From: Roseinatronobacter monicus | GTDB taxonomy: Bacteria; Pseudomonadota; Alphaproteobacteria; Rhodobacterales; Rhodobacteraceae | NCBI RefSeq assembly: GCF_006716865.1 | Contig: NZ_VFPT01000001.1 | Location: 548,501 to 612,500, forward strand | DNA length: 64,000 bases | Reading direction: 5' to 3' | Part shown: one piece after another, positions 33,526 to 43,691 of the stretch | Position numbering within the stretch: the stretch's first letter is position 1 | Layout of the letters: every line of letters starts with the position of its first letter | Program-made: the position numbers and the translations under genes | Notes under the pieces: model-generated | Seen by the model: only the letters and a program-made list of their open reading frames with translations | Databases searched by the model: none | What the model was told of the DNA's origin: nothing

Positions 33526-35643
33526 GTGATCACGCAAGACGATCTGATCGCACTTGTGCGCAACTATAATCCGCGAAGTGACGAGAAACTGATCCGCGAA
33601 GCCTGGGCTTATGGCGAAGCGATGCATGAAGGGCAGTCCCGCCACTCGGGCGAGCCGTATTTCACGCATCCGGTCGCGGTGGCAGCTTTGCTGACAGAAA
33701 TGCGCCTTGATGATGCGACAATCATCACGGCTCTGCTGCATGACACAATTGAAGATACCAAATCGACCTATTCGGAAGTCGCGCGCCTGTTTGGCGACGA
33801 GATTGCCGAACTGGTCGACGGTGTTACCAAGCTGACCAATCTTCAGTTGTCGTCGTCCGAGGCGAAACAAGCCGAAAATATCCGCAAGCTGCTGATCGCC
33901 ATGTCGCGTGATCTGCGCGTGATCCTTGTCAAACTGGCTGACCGGTTGCACAACATGCGCACCATCCGGTCCATGCGCCCCGAAAAGCAGGCGCAAAAGG
34001 CGCGCGAGACGATGGATATCTATGCCCCCCTTGCGGGCCGCATGGGTATGCAATGGATGCGCGAAGAGTTGGAAGATCTGGCCTTTCGGGTGTTGAACCC
34101 CGAAGCCCGCAATTCCATTCTGCGCCGCTTCATCACCTTGCAGCGCGAGGCAGGCGATGTGGTGCACCGCATCAGCGCCGATATCCGCGCCGAGTTGGAC
34201 CGCGCACAGGTTGTCGCGGATGTTTACGGGCGCGCCAAGAAACCCTATTCCGTCTGGCGCAAGATGCAGGAAAAGGATCTGGCCTTTTCGCGCCTGTCCG
34301 ACATTTACGGCTTTCGCATCATCACGGCGGAGTTCGAGGATTGCTACCGCGTTTTGGGGGCTGTGCACCGTCGGTGGACAGCCGTGCCGGGGCGGTTCAA
34401 GGACTATATCAGCCAGCCCAAATCGAATGGCTACCGCTCTATCCACACCACAGTATCAGGGCGCGATGGCAAGCGCGTTGAGATCCAGATCCGCACGCGC
34501 GAGATGCACGAAGTGGCCGAAGCAGGTGTCGCAGCACACTGGGCCTACCGCGATGGCCAGCGCAGCGAAAACCCCTTTGCGGTGGACCCTGCAAAATGGA
34601 TCAGCACCCTGACCGAGGGGTTCGAGAACGAAGAAGACCACGACGCCTTTCTCGAACATGTGAAGCTGGAAATGTATTCCGATCAGGTGTTCTGCTTCAG
34701 CCCCAAGGGCGATGTCATCCAGTTGCCGCGTGGCGCAACGCCACTGGATTTCGCCTATGCCATCCATACGCGCATCGGCGACAGTTGTGTCTCGGCCAAG
34801 GTTGACGGGTTGCGCGTGCCGCTTTGGACGCGGGTGCGCAACGGGCAATCGGTCGAGATTATCACCGCCGAGGGGCAGCGCCCGCAATCCAGTTGGATTG
34901 ATATTGTCGTCACAGGGCGCGCGAAATCTGCGATCCGCCGGTCGTTGCGCAATGAGGACCGCGAACGCTTTATCCGTCTGGGCAATGAATTGCTGCGGCT
35001 GGCCTTTGAAGGGGCCGGGCGCGAGGTGAGTGCCAAGGCGCTGACAACGGCGGCAAAATTGCTGAGTGTGCCCAATGCCGCCGAGTTGCGCGCGCGTGTC
35101 GGCTCTGCCGAGATCAGCGCCCGGCGGGTTGTCAGCGCGCTATATCCCGAAACGATTCTGCACGAACCCGAAGTAGACGCCGCGCGTCCGGTTGTGGGGT
35201 TGCAGGCGGATCAGTCGTTTCGCCGCGCACCCTGCTGCCACCCGCTGCCCGGAGAGCGCATTATCGGCATCACCTATCGTGGCAAGGGCGTGGTTGCGCA
35301 TTCGATGGATTGCGAGGTCTTGGCCGATTATGAGGACCAGCCAGAACGCTGGATCGACCTGCATTGGCTGGATGGTACGCATCCCGCCGTGTATAGTGTG
35401 CCGCTTGATCTGACGATTTCCAACGACGCAGGTGTACTTGGCCGAGTCTGTAGCTTGATTGGCGAGCATAAGGCCAATATCTCTGATCTACGCTTTGTGG
35501 ACCGTAAACCCGATTTCTACCGTCTGTTGGTCGAATTGGAGTTGCGCGGCATCTCGCATCTGCATCAGGTGCTGACGGCCCTCGAAGCTGAAACAGCGGT
35601 CGCGCAAGTCGGCCGTTCACGCGATCCGTCTCTGCGTCCCTGA
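33526..35643 (+). CDS. Bifunctional (p)ppGpp synthetase/hydrolase (RelA/SpoT, Rsh)
   Basis: A 705-residue Rel/Spo homologue with a GTG start. The HD hydrolase domain is intact (His72-Asp73 in LLHDTIEDT), as is the synthetase domain (DIYGFRIIT, FKDYISQPKSNGYRSIHTTV). A TGS domain follows (CFSPKGDVIQLPRGATPLDFAYAIHTRIG), then a Cys-containing RRAPCCHPLPG region and a C-terminal ACT domain (DLTISNDAGVLGRVCSLIG). Both activities should be present, as expected for the single long Rsh of most alphaproteobacteria. Coupling with rpoZ fits ppGpp control of transcription. Confidence 0.95.
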   Translation: MITQDDLIALVRNYNPRSDEKLIREAWAYGEAMHEGQSRHSGEPYFTHPVAVAALLTEMRLDDATIITALLHDTIEDTKSTYSEVARLFGDEIAELVDGVTKLTNLQLSSSEAKQAENIRKLLIAMSRDLRVILVKLADRLHNMRTIRSMRPEKQAQKARETMDIYAPLAGRMGMQWMREELEDLAFRVLNPEARNSILRRFITLQREAGDVVHRISADIRAELDRAQVVADVYGRAKKPYSVWRKMQEKDLAFSRLSDIYGFRIITAEFEDCYRVLGAVHRRWTAVPGRFKDYISQPKSNGYRSIHTTVSGRDGKRVEIQIRTREMHEVAEAGVAAHWAYRDGQRSENPFAVDPAKWISTLTEGFENEEDHDAFLEHVKLEMYSDQVFCFSPKGDVIQLPRGATPLDFAYAIHTRIGDSCVSAKVDGLRVPLWTRVRNGQSVEIITAEGQRPQSSWIDIVVTGRAKSAIRRSLRNEDRERFIRLGNELLRLAFEGAGREVSAKALTTAAKLLSVPNAAELRARVGSAEISARRVVSALYPETILHEPEVDAARPVVGLQADQSFRRAPCCHPLPGERIIGITYRGKGVVAHSMDCEVLADYEDQPERWIDLHWLDGTHPAVYSVPLDLTISNDAGVLGRVCSLIGEHKANISDLRFVDRKPDFYRLLVELELRGISHLHQVLTALEAETAVAQVGRSRDPSLRP

Positions 35644-35682
35644 CTGTGACAGTCGGGGCGTGGCTCAGGAAGGTCAGTTGCC

Positions 35683-36312
35683 TTGGTGTTCAAACGTCGC
35701 AGCCCGAGGAATTTCCGCCAGTCAGTGGTGAATTTATTCATTCCTGGTGGCGGCTGGGGACGGTCCGCCAATTACGTCATGCACCGCCTGCGGCGTCTGC
35801 CCGACAGCCCCGAGCGCATTGCAAAAGGGGTCGCGGCTGGGGTGGCAGTCAGCTGCCTGCCGCTGTTCGGGTTGCATTTTATCGCCGCTGCATCGGTCGC
35901 ATGGGCCTTGCGCGGGAATATTCTGGCGTCGTTGCTGGCGACGTTTTTCGGCAATCCCTTCACTTTTCCGATTATTGTTGTCAGCGCGCTGGAATTGGGA
36001 AATTTCTTACTCGGGCGCGATAAATCGGCCAAAGCCTCCGAGGCGATGAGTGCCTTTGGTGCGCTCTGGGGGGAGTTGGGGCGCAATTTTCTGGCGGTGT
36101 TCACCTCGGACAGCATTGTCTGGGAAAAGTTTGGCCGGTTTGGCTGGGATGTGTTTGTGCCCTATATGTTGGGGGGTGCCATTATCGGGACAGTATGTGG
36201 TGTGATCGCCTATTTCCTGTCCCTGCCGCTGATCCGGGCGTATCGCAACCGCAGGCTGAGAAAGCTTCAGGAAAGGTTTGAACAAGCTCGGAAAAGCGAC
36301 GCGAAGAAATGA
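35683..36312 (+). CDS. DUF2062 domain-containing membrane protein
   Basis: A 209-residue protein with MVFKRRSPRNF at the start (TTG 35683; GTG 35686 is possible) and hydrophobic helices in the DUF2062 region: PERIAKGVAAGVAVSCLPLFGLHFIAAASVAWALRGNILASLLATFFGNPFTFPI, then GGAIIGTVCGVIAYFLSLPLI. A basic tail follows. Function is unknown. It sits between rsh and pdxJ, a conserved place in Rhodobacterales. Confidence 0.88.
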   Translation: MVFKRRSPRNFRQSVVNLFIPGGGWGRSANYVMHRLRRLPDSPERIAKGVAAGVAVSCLPLFGLHFIAAASVAWALRGNILASLLATFFGNPFTFPIIVVSALELGNFLLGRDKSAKASEAMSAFGALWGELGRNFLAVFTSDSIVWEKFGRFGWDVFVPYMLGGAIIGTVCGVIAYFLSLPLIRAYRNRRLRKLQERFEQARKSDAKK

Positions 36313-36387
36313 CGCAAGCACGAGCATGACGCATTGAATTCTGATGCAAGTGGCGTATGTTCTGCTCACGGAACCGAGAGGATCAAC

Positions 36388-37146
36388 ATGCCCCTGACTA
36401 GCCCTGACACCCCTTTGCGGCTGGGTGTAAATATCGACCATGTTGCGACATTGCGCAATGCGCGTGGTGGGCGTGACCCTGATCCGGTGCGCGCAGCGCT
36501 GCTGGCGCAACAGGCCGGAGCGGATGGGATCACCCTGCACTTGCGCGAAGACCGGCGTCACATCGTGGATGCCGATCTTGCCGCTGTGATGGCCGCAGTC
36601 AGCCTGCCGATCAATCTCGAACTTGCTGCAACCGCAGAGATGCAGCGCATTGCGCTGGCGCATAAACCTCATGCCGTTTGTATTGTCCCGGAACGGCGCG
36701 AAGAGCGCACGACCGAAGGCGGGCTGGAAGTCGCGGGCGACGACAACCGTTTGCGCGATTTCATCGCCCCCTTGCGCGCGTCTGGGTCGCGGGTGTCATT
36801 GTTTATCGCGCCTGATGAAGCGCAGGTCGAAGCGGCGGCGCGTGTTGGTGCACAAGTGGTCGAGTTCCATGTCGGGGCCTATTGCGAGTATTGCGCCGAA
36901 GGCAACGACGCCGCGCGAGAGACAGAGTTGCGCAAGCTGTTTGTTGCGGCGGCGCTGGCGCAGGAACTGGGGCTTGAAGTTCATGCGGGCCACGGTCTGA
37001 ATTATGAAAACGTTGGCCCCATCGCCGCGATTCCAGAGGTGGTCGAGTTGAATATCGGCCATTTCATGGTGGGTGAAGCCGTCTTTGTGGGGCTTGAAGC
37101 CGTGATCCGCGAAATGCGTCGGCAGATGAACCTTGCGCGGATGTAG
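36388..37146 (+). CDS. pdxJ: Pyridoxine 5'-phosphate synthase
   Basis: A 252-residue TIM-barrel enzyme that makes PNP from 1-deoxyxylulose 5-phosphate and amino-oxopropyl phosphate. It shows [67 protein letters not shown] and the loop [14 protein letters not shown] 36388 follows AGAGGATC; longer frames are rejected. It precedes acpS by five bases. Confidence 0.96.
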   Translation: MPLTSPDTPLRLGVNIDHVATLRNARGGRDPDPVRAALLAQQAGADGITLHLREDRRHIVDADLAAVMAAVSLPINLELAATAEMQRIALAHKPHAVCIVPERREERTTEGGLEVAGDDNRLRDFIAPLRASGSRVSLFIAPDEAQVEAAARVGAQVVEFHVGAYCEYCAEGNDAARETELRKLFVAAALAQELGLEVHAGHGLNYENVGPIAAIPEVVELNIGHFMVGEAVFVGLEAVIREMRRQMNLARM

Positions 37147-37151
37147 ACGCC

Positions 37152-37568
37152 ATGATTCTGGGGGTCGGCACGGATCTGGCCAATATTGACCGCATCGCCA
37201 AGACATTGGCGCGGTTTGGTGACAGGTTCCGCAACCGCGTTTTTACGGATGAGGAACGCGCCCGTGCCGCCCGCAGGGGCGACGATGTGGCCACCTATGC
37301 CAAGCGTTGGGCCGCGAAAGAGGCGTGTTCCAAAGCGCTGGGAACCGGGCTTGCGATGGGCATTTCTTGGCGCGACATGTGGGTTACAAACCGGCTGGGC
37401 GGCCAGCCGGTTATGCATGTTTCGGGCTGGGCGGCCGAGCGTCTGGCCGCGATGACCCCAGAGGGGCACGAGGCCGTTATCCATGTCAGCCTGACCGATG
37501 ACGCCCCTTGGGCGCAAGCTTTCGTGGTGATTGAGGCGCGGCGGATCGCGCCGGTGGCACCGCTTTAG
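37152..37568 (+). CDS. acpS: Holo-[acyl-carrier-protein] synthase
   Basis: A 138-residue AcpS that transfers 4'-phosphopantetheine from CoA to acyl carrier protein. The N-terminal [14 protein letters not shown] and the [14 protein letters not shown] motif with the metal-binding Glu and catalytic Lys are present, with [16 protein letters not shown] at the end. It follows pdxJ by five bases. Its TAG overlaps the TAA of the convergent hydrolase gene, so the two genes share the bases TTAG. In relatives I recall lepB-rnc-era downstream; those are absent here. Confidence 0.95.
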   Translation: MILGVGTDLANIDRIAKTLARFGDRFRNRVFTDEERARAARRGDDVATYAKRWAAKEACSKALGTGLAMGISWRDMWVTNRLGGQPVMHVSGWAAERLAAMTPEGHEAVIHVSLTDDAPWAQAFVVIEARRIAPVAPL

Positions 37569-39064
37569 AACGCGGCTGCGTCAAACATCGGAAATGTTAC
37601 CCCCAACGCCCATGCCAGCACCAATCCAAGGCCAAGCCCGCCTGCCGCAGGCAGGCCGGTCCTGCGCCCGACCCAGCCTGACATCGTGCCAAACAACAAG
37701 AAGAACAGCACGATCACCGGCAGGATAATCAGCAGGAAGAACAGCGCCGAGAAATTCAGCGCCACGGCCAGCCCAAGCGACCCCAGAAAGGCCACCCGCA
37801 CCAGAACCACACGCCAAAGCCGCGCCTTGCCCCCCTCGGTCAGGATGCCGTCGGCCAGCAGAAACGGCATTGCCCCCAGTGCCAGCCCCGCAATGATGAC
37901 CATGCGCCCCGCATGGGGCAGGAAGGACGCAACATAGCGGTCAATCGCCCCGCCCAGCACAGCGATGCCAAAAATCGCTACCGCAGCGGCAATCCACCAG
38001 ATGCGTTTGGGGAATTGCCCGTGCAACTGGCCCCAATACCACAGCAATGCCAGCGTCATCAGCCCGTATAGCCCCAGATGCAGCACCAGATAATCGGCGA
38101 CCAGAACCGGCAGGACGCGTATCTCGAACGGGGCAAGGGCAAGGGGCACCGATAGGGCAGGTGCCAGCGCCGCAACAAGTACACGACCCGCGGAGAGTGG
38201 GGGCAAGGCCGGGCCAGTCCCCGCAGGCAGCCACCGGGCCAGCGGCCACGCAAGGCCGACAGTTGCCAGCAACAGCGCCGCAATCCAGCCGCCACGTTGC
38301 GCGACCGGCCCTGCGCTGTCGCGCCCGAAGCTGGCATCCAGCCAGTCGCGGGCCGCGTTCAGCGCCGTTGCGGAATAGAGCACGCCCACATGTTCCACCA
38401 TTGGCGCGATCACGGCGCGCCGACCGGTGCCGTGCGCGGGGTCGCCCACGACCTCGCCCGGGTTCGCTTGCGGGTCGGCAAGGCGCAATGCCTTGATGGC
38501 CTCCTCGGCGAGCATGGTTTCCCATTCCCCCGCGATGACCAGCAGGTTGGGCGGGGCGTCCGCGCTGACCGCCTCGCTGAACATCGAGATGGCGATGACC
38601 GCATCGCCGGGCGGGCTGTCGAGAGACTGGCGCACAACGACATCAGACGCCATCGAGTGCCCCAGATAGGCCAGCCGCCCATCTGCGCGCGGATGGGCAA
38701 GTGCGGCGCGCGCGACGCGCGCTGTCTCTTCCATCAGCAGCCGGGTGGTGCCGTCAATGGTGCTGACATCGCCGGACATGGGGCGCGGGTTGCGGCCATG
38801 CCCCTCAAAATCGAAACTTGCCACGACATAGCCCGCCTGCGCCAGCGTCAGGGCGAAGGGCTCCATCAATTGGCGCGAGCCTGCGAAACCATGCGCAATA
38901 ACAACAACAGGGGCCGTGCCCGCGCCATCGCGCAAAAACAAGGTGGCGGGGGTGCCCCCCTCGACGGGCAGGGGGGTTATGGTCAGCCCCGCGCGATCCG
39001 CCTCTAGCTGCCAGACCGACAGCCCGATGATGACCAGACACAGAAGGGCAATCAGTCGACGCAT
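37565..39064 (-). CDS. Alpha/beta hydrolase fused to a multi-helix membrane domain
   Basis: A 499-residue protein. After a short N-terminal hydrophobic helix comes an alpha/beta hydrolase domain (about 25-265) with [18 protein letters not shown] (oxyanion region) and the nucleophile elbow LGHSMASD; the catalytic His is probably in VEHVGVLYS. The C-terminal half (about 275-499) is seven or eight hydrophobic helices. The substrate is unknown; esterase activity at the membrane is inferred. I chose MRRLIALL (39064) over ATG 39076. It is convergent with acpS and divergent from tig. Confidence 0.8.
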   Translation of the reverse strand: MRRLIALLCLVIIGLSVWQLEADRAGLTITPLPVEGGTPATLFLRDGAGTAPVVVIAHGFAGSRQLMEPFALTLAQAGYVVASFDFEGHGRNPRPMSGDVSTIDGTTRLLMEETARVARAALAHPRADGRLAYLGHSMASDVVVRQSLDSPPGDAVIAISMFSEAVSADAPPNLLVIAGEWETMLAEEAIKALRLADPQANPGEVVGDPAHGTGRRAVIAPMVEHVGVLYSATALNAARDWLDASFGRDSAGPVAQRGGWIAALLLATVGLAWPLARWLPAGTGPALPPLSAGRVLVAALAPALSVPLALAPFEIRVLPVLVADYLVLHLGLYGLMTLALLWYWGQLHGQFPKRIWWIAAAVAIFGIAVLGGAIDRYVASFLPHAGRMVIIAGLALGAMPFLLADGILTEGGKARLWRVVLVRVAFLGSLGLAVALNFSALFFLLIILPVIVLFFLLFGTMSGWVGRRTGLPAAGGLGLGLVLAWALGVTFPMFDAAAF

Positions 39065-39165
39065 TTTTCCTCGCAATTTGACCTGACGGTAGATTGAGCG
39101 CGTTTTGCGCGCAGGGAAAGTGCAAAACGCATCTGCCGACTTCGCCGGAATGCAGAGAATGAGGG

Positions 39166-39194
39166 TTGATCCTTGTCAGACAGCACCATACTAA
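39166..39194 (+). promoter_or_regulatory. Candidate tig promoter
   Basis: TTGATC (39166-39171) and TACTAA (39189-39194) are 17 bases apart. A 7-bp hairpin AGGCCGC-CACCAGA-GCGGCCT follows at 39210-39230 in the leader, upstream of the tig ribosome-binding site. Confidence 0.4.
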
Positions 39195-39209
39195 GGCGCA
39201 GATTCTATC

Positions 39210-39230
39210 AGGCCGCCACCAGAGCGGCCT
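39210..39230 (+). promoter_or_regulatory. tig leader hairpin
   Basis: Inverted repeat AGGCCGC / GCGGCCT with a CACCAGA loop, followed by TTCATAC. Too few T residues for a firm terminator; it may stabilise the tig mRNA 5' end or act as a weak attenuator. Confidence 0.35.
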
Positions 39231-39251
39231 TTCATACATGCGAGGATGCTC

Positions 39252-40586
39252 ATGCAAGTCACCGAAACCCTGAACGAAGGCCTCAAGCGCGGCTATACAA
39301 TCACGATCACCGCAGATGAACTTGCGGCGAAAGTTGATGAAAAACTGCGAGAGGCACAGCCCGATATCGAAATGAAGGGCTTTCGCAAAGGCAAGGTGCC
39401 CTTGGCACTGCTGAAAAAGCAGTTTGGCCAGCGGATGCTGGGCGAAGTGATGCAGGACGCAGTCGATGGCGCGATGAACAAGCATTTCGAAGACAGCGGC
39501 GATCGTCCCGCCCTTCAGCCTGATGTCAAAATGACAAACGAAGACTGGAAGGAAGGCGATGATGTTGTTGTTGCGCTGAATTACGAAGCGCTGCCAAAAA
39601 TCGACGCGCCAGATTACGCGGGCATCACGCTGGAAAAGCTGGTGGTCAAGGCCGATGATGCTGCGGTTCAGGAAGCGCTGGAAAACCTTGCCAAGAACGC
39701 ACAGAGCTTCGAAGACAAGGACGGCGCCGCAGCGGATGGCGATCAGATCACCATGGATTTCGTGGGCAAGATTGATGGCGAAGTGTTCGAGGGCGGCACG
39801 GCAGAGGATTTCCCGCTGGTGCTGGGTTCGGGCCAGTTTATTCCCGGCTTTGAAGAACAGCTTGTCGGCGTAAAGGCGGGTGAAGAAAAAGCCGTGACCG
39901 TCAATTTCCCCGCCGACTATGGCGCAGAGCATCTGGCTGGCAAGGAAGCCGTGTTTGATTGCACCATCAAAGCGGTGAAAGCCCCGGCAGAAGCTGTGAT
40001 TGATGACGAACTGGCCAAACAGTTTGGCGCAGAGAGCCTTGAGGCGCTGAAAACCCAGATCACCGAGCGACTGGAGGCCGAATATGGGCAGGCATCGCGC
40101 GCAGTAATGAAGCGCGGGCTGCTGGACGCATTGGACACGGCTGTGAGCTTCGATCTGCCGCCGTCGCTGGTGGAAGCGGAAAGCAAGCAGATTGCCCATC
40201 AGTTGTGGCATGACGCGCAGGAAGAAGTTGACCAGAACGACCACAACCACGAAGAAATCCCGGCCACCGAGGAAAGCGACAAGCTTGCCGTGCGCCGCGT
40301 GAAACTGGGGCTTTTGCTGGCCGAAATCGGCCAGAAGGCCGAAGTTGAAGTGTCCGATCAGGATATGACGCAGGCGGTTATTGCGCAGGCGCGCCAGTAT
40401 CCCGGCCAGGAACGTGCTTTCTTTGAGTTTGTTCAGAAGAACCCGCAAATGCAGCAGCAACTGCGCGCGCCGATCTTTGAAGACAAGGTCGTTGACCACA
40501 TCATCGAGCAGATCACCGTGACCGAGAAAGAAATCGGCAAGGACGATCTGCAAAAGGCAATCGAAGCACTGGAAAACGAAGCCTGA
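39252..40586 (+). CDS. tig: Trigger factor
   Basis: A 444-residue ribosome-bound chaperone. The N-terminal domain has [19 protein letters not shown] and the ribosome-docking loop [20 protein letters not shown] (the usual GFRxGxxP signature). The middle FKBP-like prolyl-isomerase domain includes [20 protein letters not shown] and [15 protein letters not shown], and the C-terminal helical arm follows. ATG 39252 is placed six bases from a GAGG site; ATG 39246 is two codons upstream. It ends with a strong terminator. Confidence 0.96.
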   Translation: MQVTETLNEGLKRGYTITITADELAAKVDEKLREAQPDIEMKGFRKGKVPLALLKKQFGQRMLGEVMQDAVDGAMNKHFEDSGDRPALQPDVKMTNEDWKEGDDVVVALNYEALPKIDAPDYAGITLEKLVVKADDAAVQEALENLAKNAQSFEDKDGAAADGDQITMDFVGKIDGEVFEGGTAEDFPLVLGSGQFIPGFEEQLVGVKAGEEKAVTVNFPADYGAEHLAGKEAVFDCTIKAVKAPAEAVIDDELAKQFGAESLEALKTQITERLEAEYGQASRAVMKRGLLDALDTAVSFDLPPSLVEAESKQIAHQLWHDAQEEVDQNDHNHEEIPATEESDKLAVRRVKLGLLLAEIGQKAEVEVSDQDMTQAVIAQARQYPGQERAFFEFVQKNPQMQQQLRAPIFEDKVVDHIIEQITVTEKEIGKDDLQKAIEALENEA

Positions 40587-40617
40587 GAGCTGCTCAAGCA
40601 CGTTTGACCTCATTGAG

Positions 40618-40642
40618 AAGGGCGGCCCGATGGGCCGCCCTT
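40618..40642. terminator. Terminator between tig and ilvN
   Basis: An 11-bp perfect stem AAGGGCGGCCC / GGGCCGCCCTT with a GAT loop lies between the convergent tig and ilvN genes. It is symmetrical enough to serve both strands, though T-runs are short. Confidence 0.65.
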
Positions 40643-40673
40643 CAAGTTTCTTTGACGATGCTGTCGCGGGCGC

Positions 40674-41234
40674 TTACGCGCCACGCGCCAGAGCGGCCAC
40701 ACCTGTGCGCGCCACCTCGACCAGCCCCAGCGGGCGCATGAGTTCGGCGAAGGCGTCCACCTTCTCAGGGGTGCCTGTCATTTCGAACACGAAACTTTCC
40801 AGTGTCGAGTCGACGACATTGGCGCGGAAGATTTCCGCAAGGCGCAGCGCCTCGATCCGCGCCTCGCCACGGCCCTTGACCTTGAACAGGGCCAGTTCGC
40901 GCTGCACGGATGGCCCCTCAGCAGTCAGATCATGCACTTCATGCACCACGACCATACGTTCCAGTTGTGCTTTGATCTGGGTGATGACTTGCGGCGTGCC
41001 GGAGGTGACGACTGTGATGCGTGAGCGGTGGCCAAGATGGTCGACCTCGGCCACGGTCAGGCTGTCGATATTGTATCCGCGCGCAGAAAACAGACCAATG
41101 ACACGGGCGAGGACGCCCGATTCATTGTCAACGCTGACTGCAAGCGTGTGGGTTTCGATCAGCTCGGCATTCGGGTCGCGCAGGTCATAGGCGGAATGCT
41201 TGGACGAGCCTTTTTTGATTTGTAGCGCCGACAT
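40674..41234 (-). CDS. ilvN: Acetolactate synthase small (regulatory) subunit
   Basis: A 186-residue ACT-domain protein that binds and regulates the catalytic subunit, usually giving valine feedback inhibition. It shows HTLAVSVDNESGVLARVIGLFSARGYNIDSLTV, the canonical valine-site ACT motif, then RELALFKVKGRGEARIEALRLAEIFRANVVD and FEMTGTPEKVDAFAELMRPLG. Longer frames upstream overlap ilvB. It starts ten bases after the ilvB stop, forming the ilvBN operon. Confidence 0.96.
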   Translation of the reverse strand: MSALQIKKGSSKHSAYDLRDPNAELIETHTLAVSVDNESGVLARVIGLFSARGYNIDSLTVAEVDHLGHRSRITVVTSGTPQVITQIKAQLERMVVVHEVHDLTAEGPSVQRELALFKVKGRGEARIEALRLAEIFRANVVDSTLESFVFEMTGTPEKVDAFAELMRPLGLVEVARTGVAALARGA

Positions 41235-41244
41235 TGTCTTCTCC

Positions 41245-42999
<1,755 letters not shown>

Positions 43000-43054
43000 C
43001 GTTTGCTCCATCCAACGTCGAGTTCAAAGGCGCTGTAGCTTGGCAGCAGGCAAT

Positions 43055-43089
43055 AAAAAAGCCCCCGTTCAATTTCGGGGGCGCATGGG
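43055..43089 (-). promoter_or_regulatory. ilvB attenuator: terminator and overlapping antiterminator arm
   Basis: On the minus strand GCCCCCG (43076-43082) and CGGGGGC (43061-43067) form a 7-bp stem with an eight- to nine-base AT-rich loop and six T residues (43055-43060): a textbook intrinsic terminator. The arm CCCATGCGC (43081-43089) just ahead overlaps the terminator's 5' arm and can instead pair with GCGCATGGG (43115-43123) near the end of the leader peptide. Ribosome position on the leader would decide between the two. Confidence 0.85.
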
Positions 43090-43107
43090 TTCCTGTGTGG
43101 GAGTCCG

Positions 43108-43158
43108 TTACCGGCCCATGCGCATTCTCTCCACAATCACCACAAGTGCATTTTTCAT
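43108..43158 (-). CDS. ilvB operon leader peptide
   Basis: A 16-codon frame, MKNALVVIVERMRMGR, with a run of branched-chain codons (Leu-Val-Val-Ile-Val) in positions 5-9. It lies between a promoter-like sequence and an attenuator upstream of ilvB. When charged Leu, Val or Ile tRNAs are scarce, a ribosome stalled at these codons should allow an alternative RNA fold and transcription into ilvB. This is the classical amino-acid attenuation design; no regulator protein is needed. Confidence 0.85.
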   Translation of the reverse strand: MKNALVVIVERMRMGR

Positions 43159-43185
43159 TGCCATCCACCATTCTCTAGCACGCCG

Positions 43186-43214
43186 TAACTAAGCGCGCGC
43201 TGGCCTCGCGTCAA
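43186..43214 (-). promoter_or_regulatory. Candidate ilvB operon promoter
   Basis: On the minus strand TTGACG (43209-43214) and TAGTTA (43186-43191) are separated by exactly 17 bases. The predicted start would fall near 43178, about 20 bases before the leader peptide ATG. Confidence 0.6.
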
Positions 43215-43306
43215 TGGCGAAACCTGATGTGATTGCGCGAAAGGGGCGGATTTCTTTTCATTTGTTGCGCAGTTCATACTGCCGCCTGTCAATGAAGTGT
43301 TTACAA

Positions 43307-43322
43307 AACTAGAAATATAGTT
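43307..43322. promoter_or_regulatory. Palindromic operator candidate for the ArsR-family gene
   Basis: AACTA and TAGTT flank GAAATA (43307-43322), 12 bases ahead of the arsR-like start. The sequence AACTAGAAA recurs at 43668-43675 region just before the permease gene, as expected if the regulator binds both sites. Confidence 0.4.
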
Positions 43323-43334
43323 ATTATTTCCGCT

Positions 43335-43649
43335 ATGGATAAACAAACTGATTCCGCCGCTGCGGCACTCGCAGCCCTTGGACATCCCGCGCGGCTGACA
43401 GTGTTCCGATTGTTGGTGCGGGCCGGGCCGGAGGGGGTGCTGGTGGGGGAAATTGCCGCGCATCTTGACATGCCGCTGTCGACGCTTGCGCATCATTTGC
43501 GCAGCCTGAAACAGGCGGGTCTGATCGTGCAAACCCGCAGAGGGCGCGAGGTCGAGACGCGCGCGGACACGCACGCCATGCGCGACGTGCTCGATTTTTT
43601 GATGAGTGAATGCTGCAAGGGTGTGCCCTCACTTGCGCGGCAGGACTGA
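43335..43649 (+). CDS. ArsR-family winged-helix regulator
   Basis: A 104-residue ArsR/SmtB-type repressor. The helix-turn-helix is LVGEIAAHLDMPLSTLAHHLRSLKQAGLIVQTRRGREVET. A Cys pair occurs near the C-terminus (SECCKG, about 92-93) that could bind a soft metal or arsenite; the classical ELCVCDL site in the alpha-3 helix is absent (the place reads VGEIAAHLD). It precedes an ArsP-like permease by 42 bases. Regulation of the permease in response to a metalloid is inferred. Confidence 0.88.
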   Translation: MDKQTDSAAAALAALGHPARLTVFRLLVRAGPEGVLVGEIAAHLDMPLSTLAHHLRSLKQAGLIVQTRRGREVETRADTHAMRDVLDFLMSECCKGVPSLARQD

Positions 43650-43691
43650 AATACTGCTGCCTAATATAACTAGAAAGCCGGCGATATAGAT

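Noticed and set aside
38805..40613. A 602-codon minus-strand frame opposite tig
   Set aside because: Shadow of trigger factor, rich in Phe, Leu, His and Arg, and it also runs through the tig promoter region.
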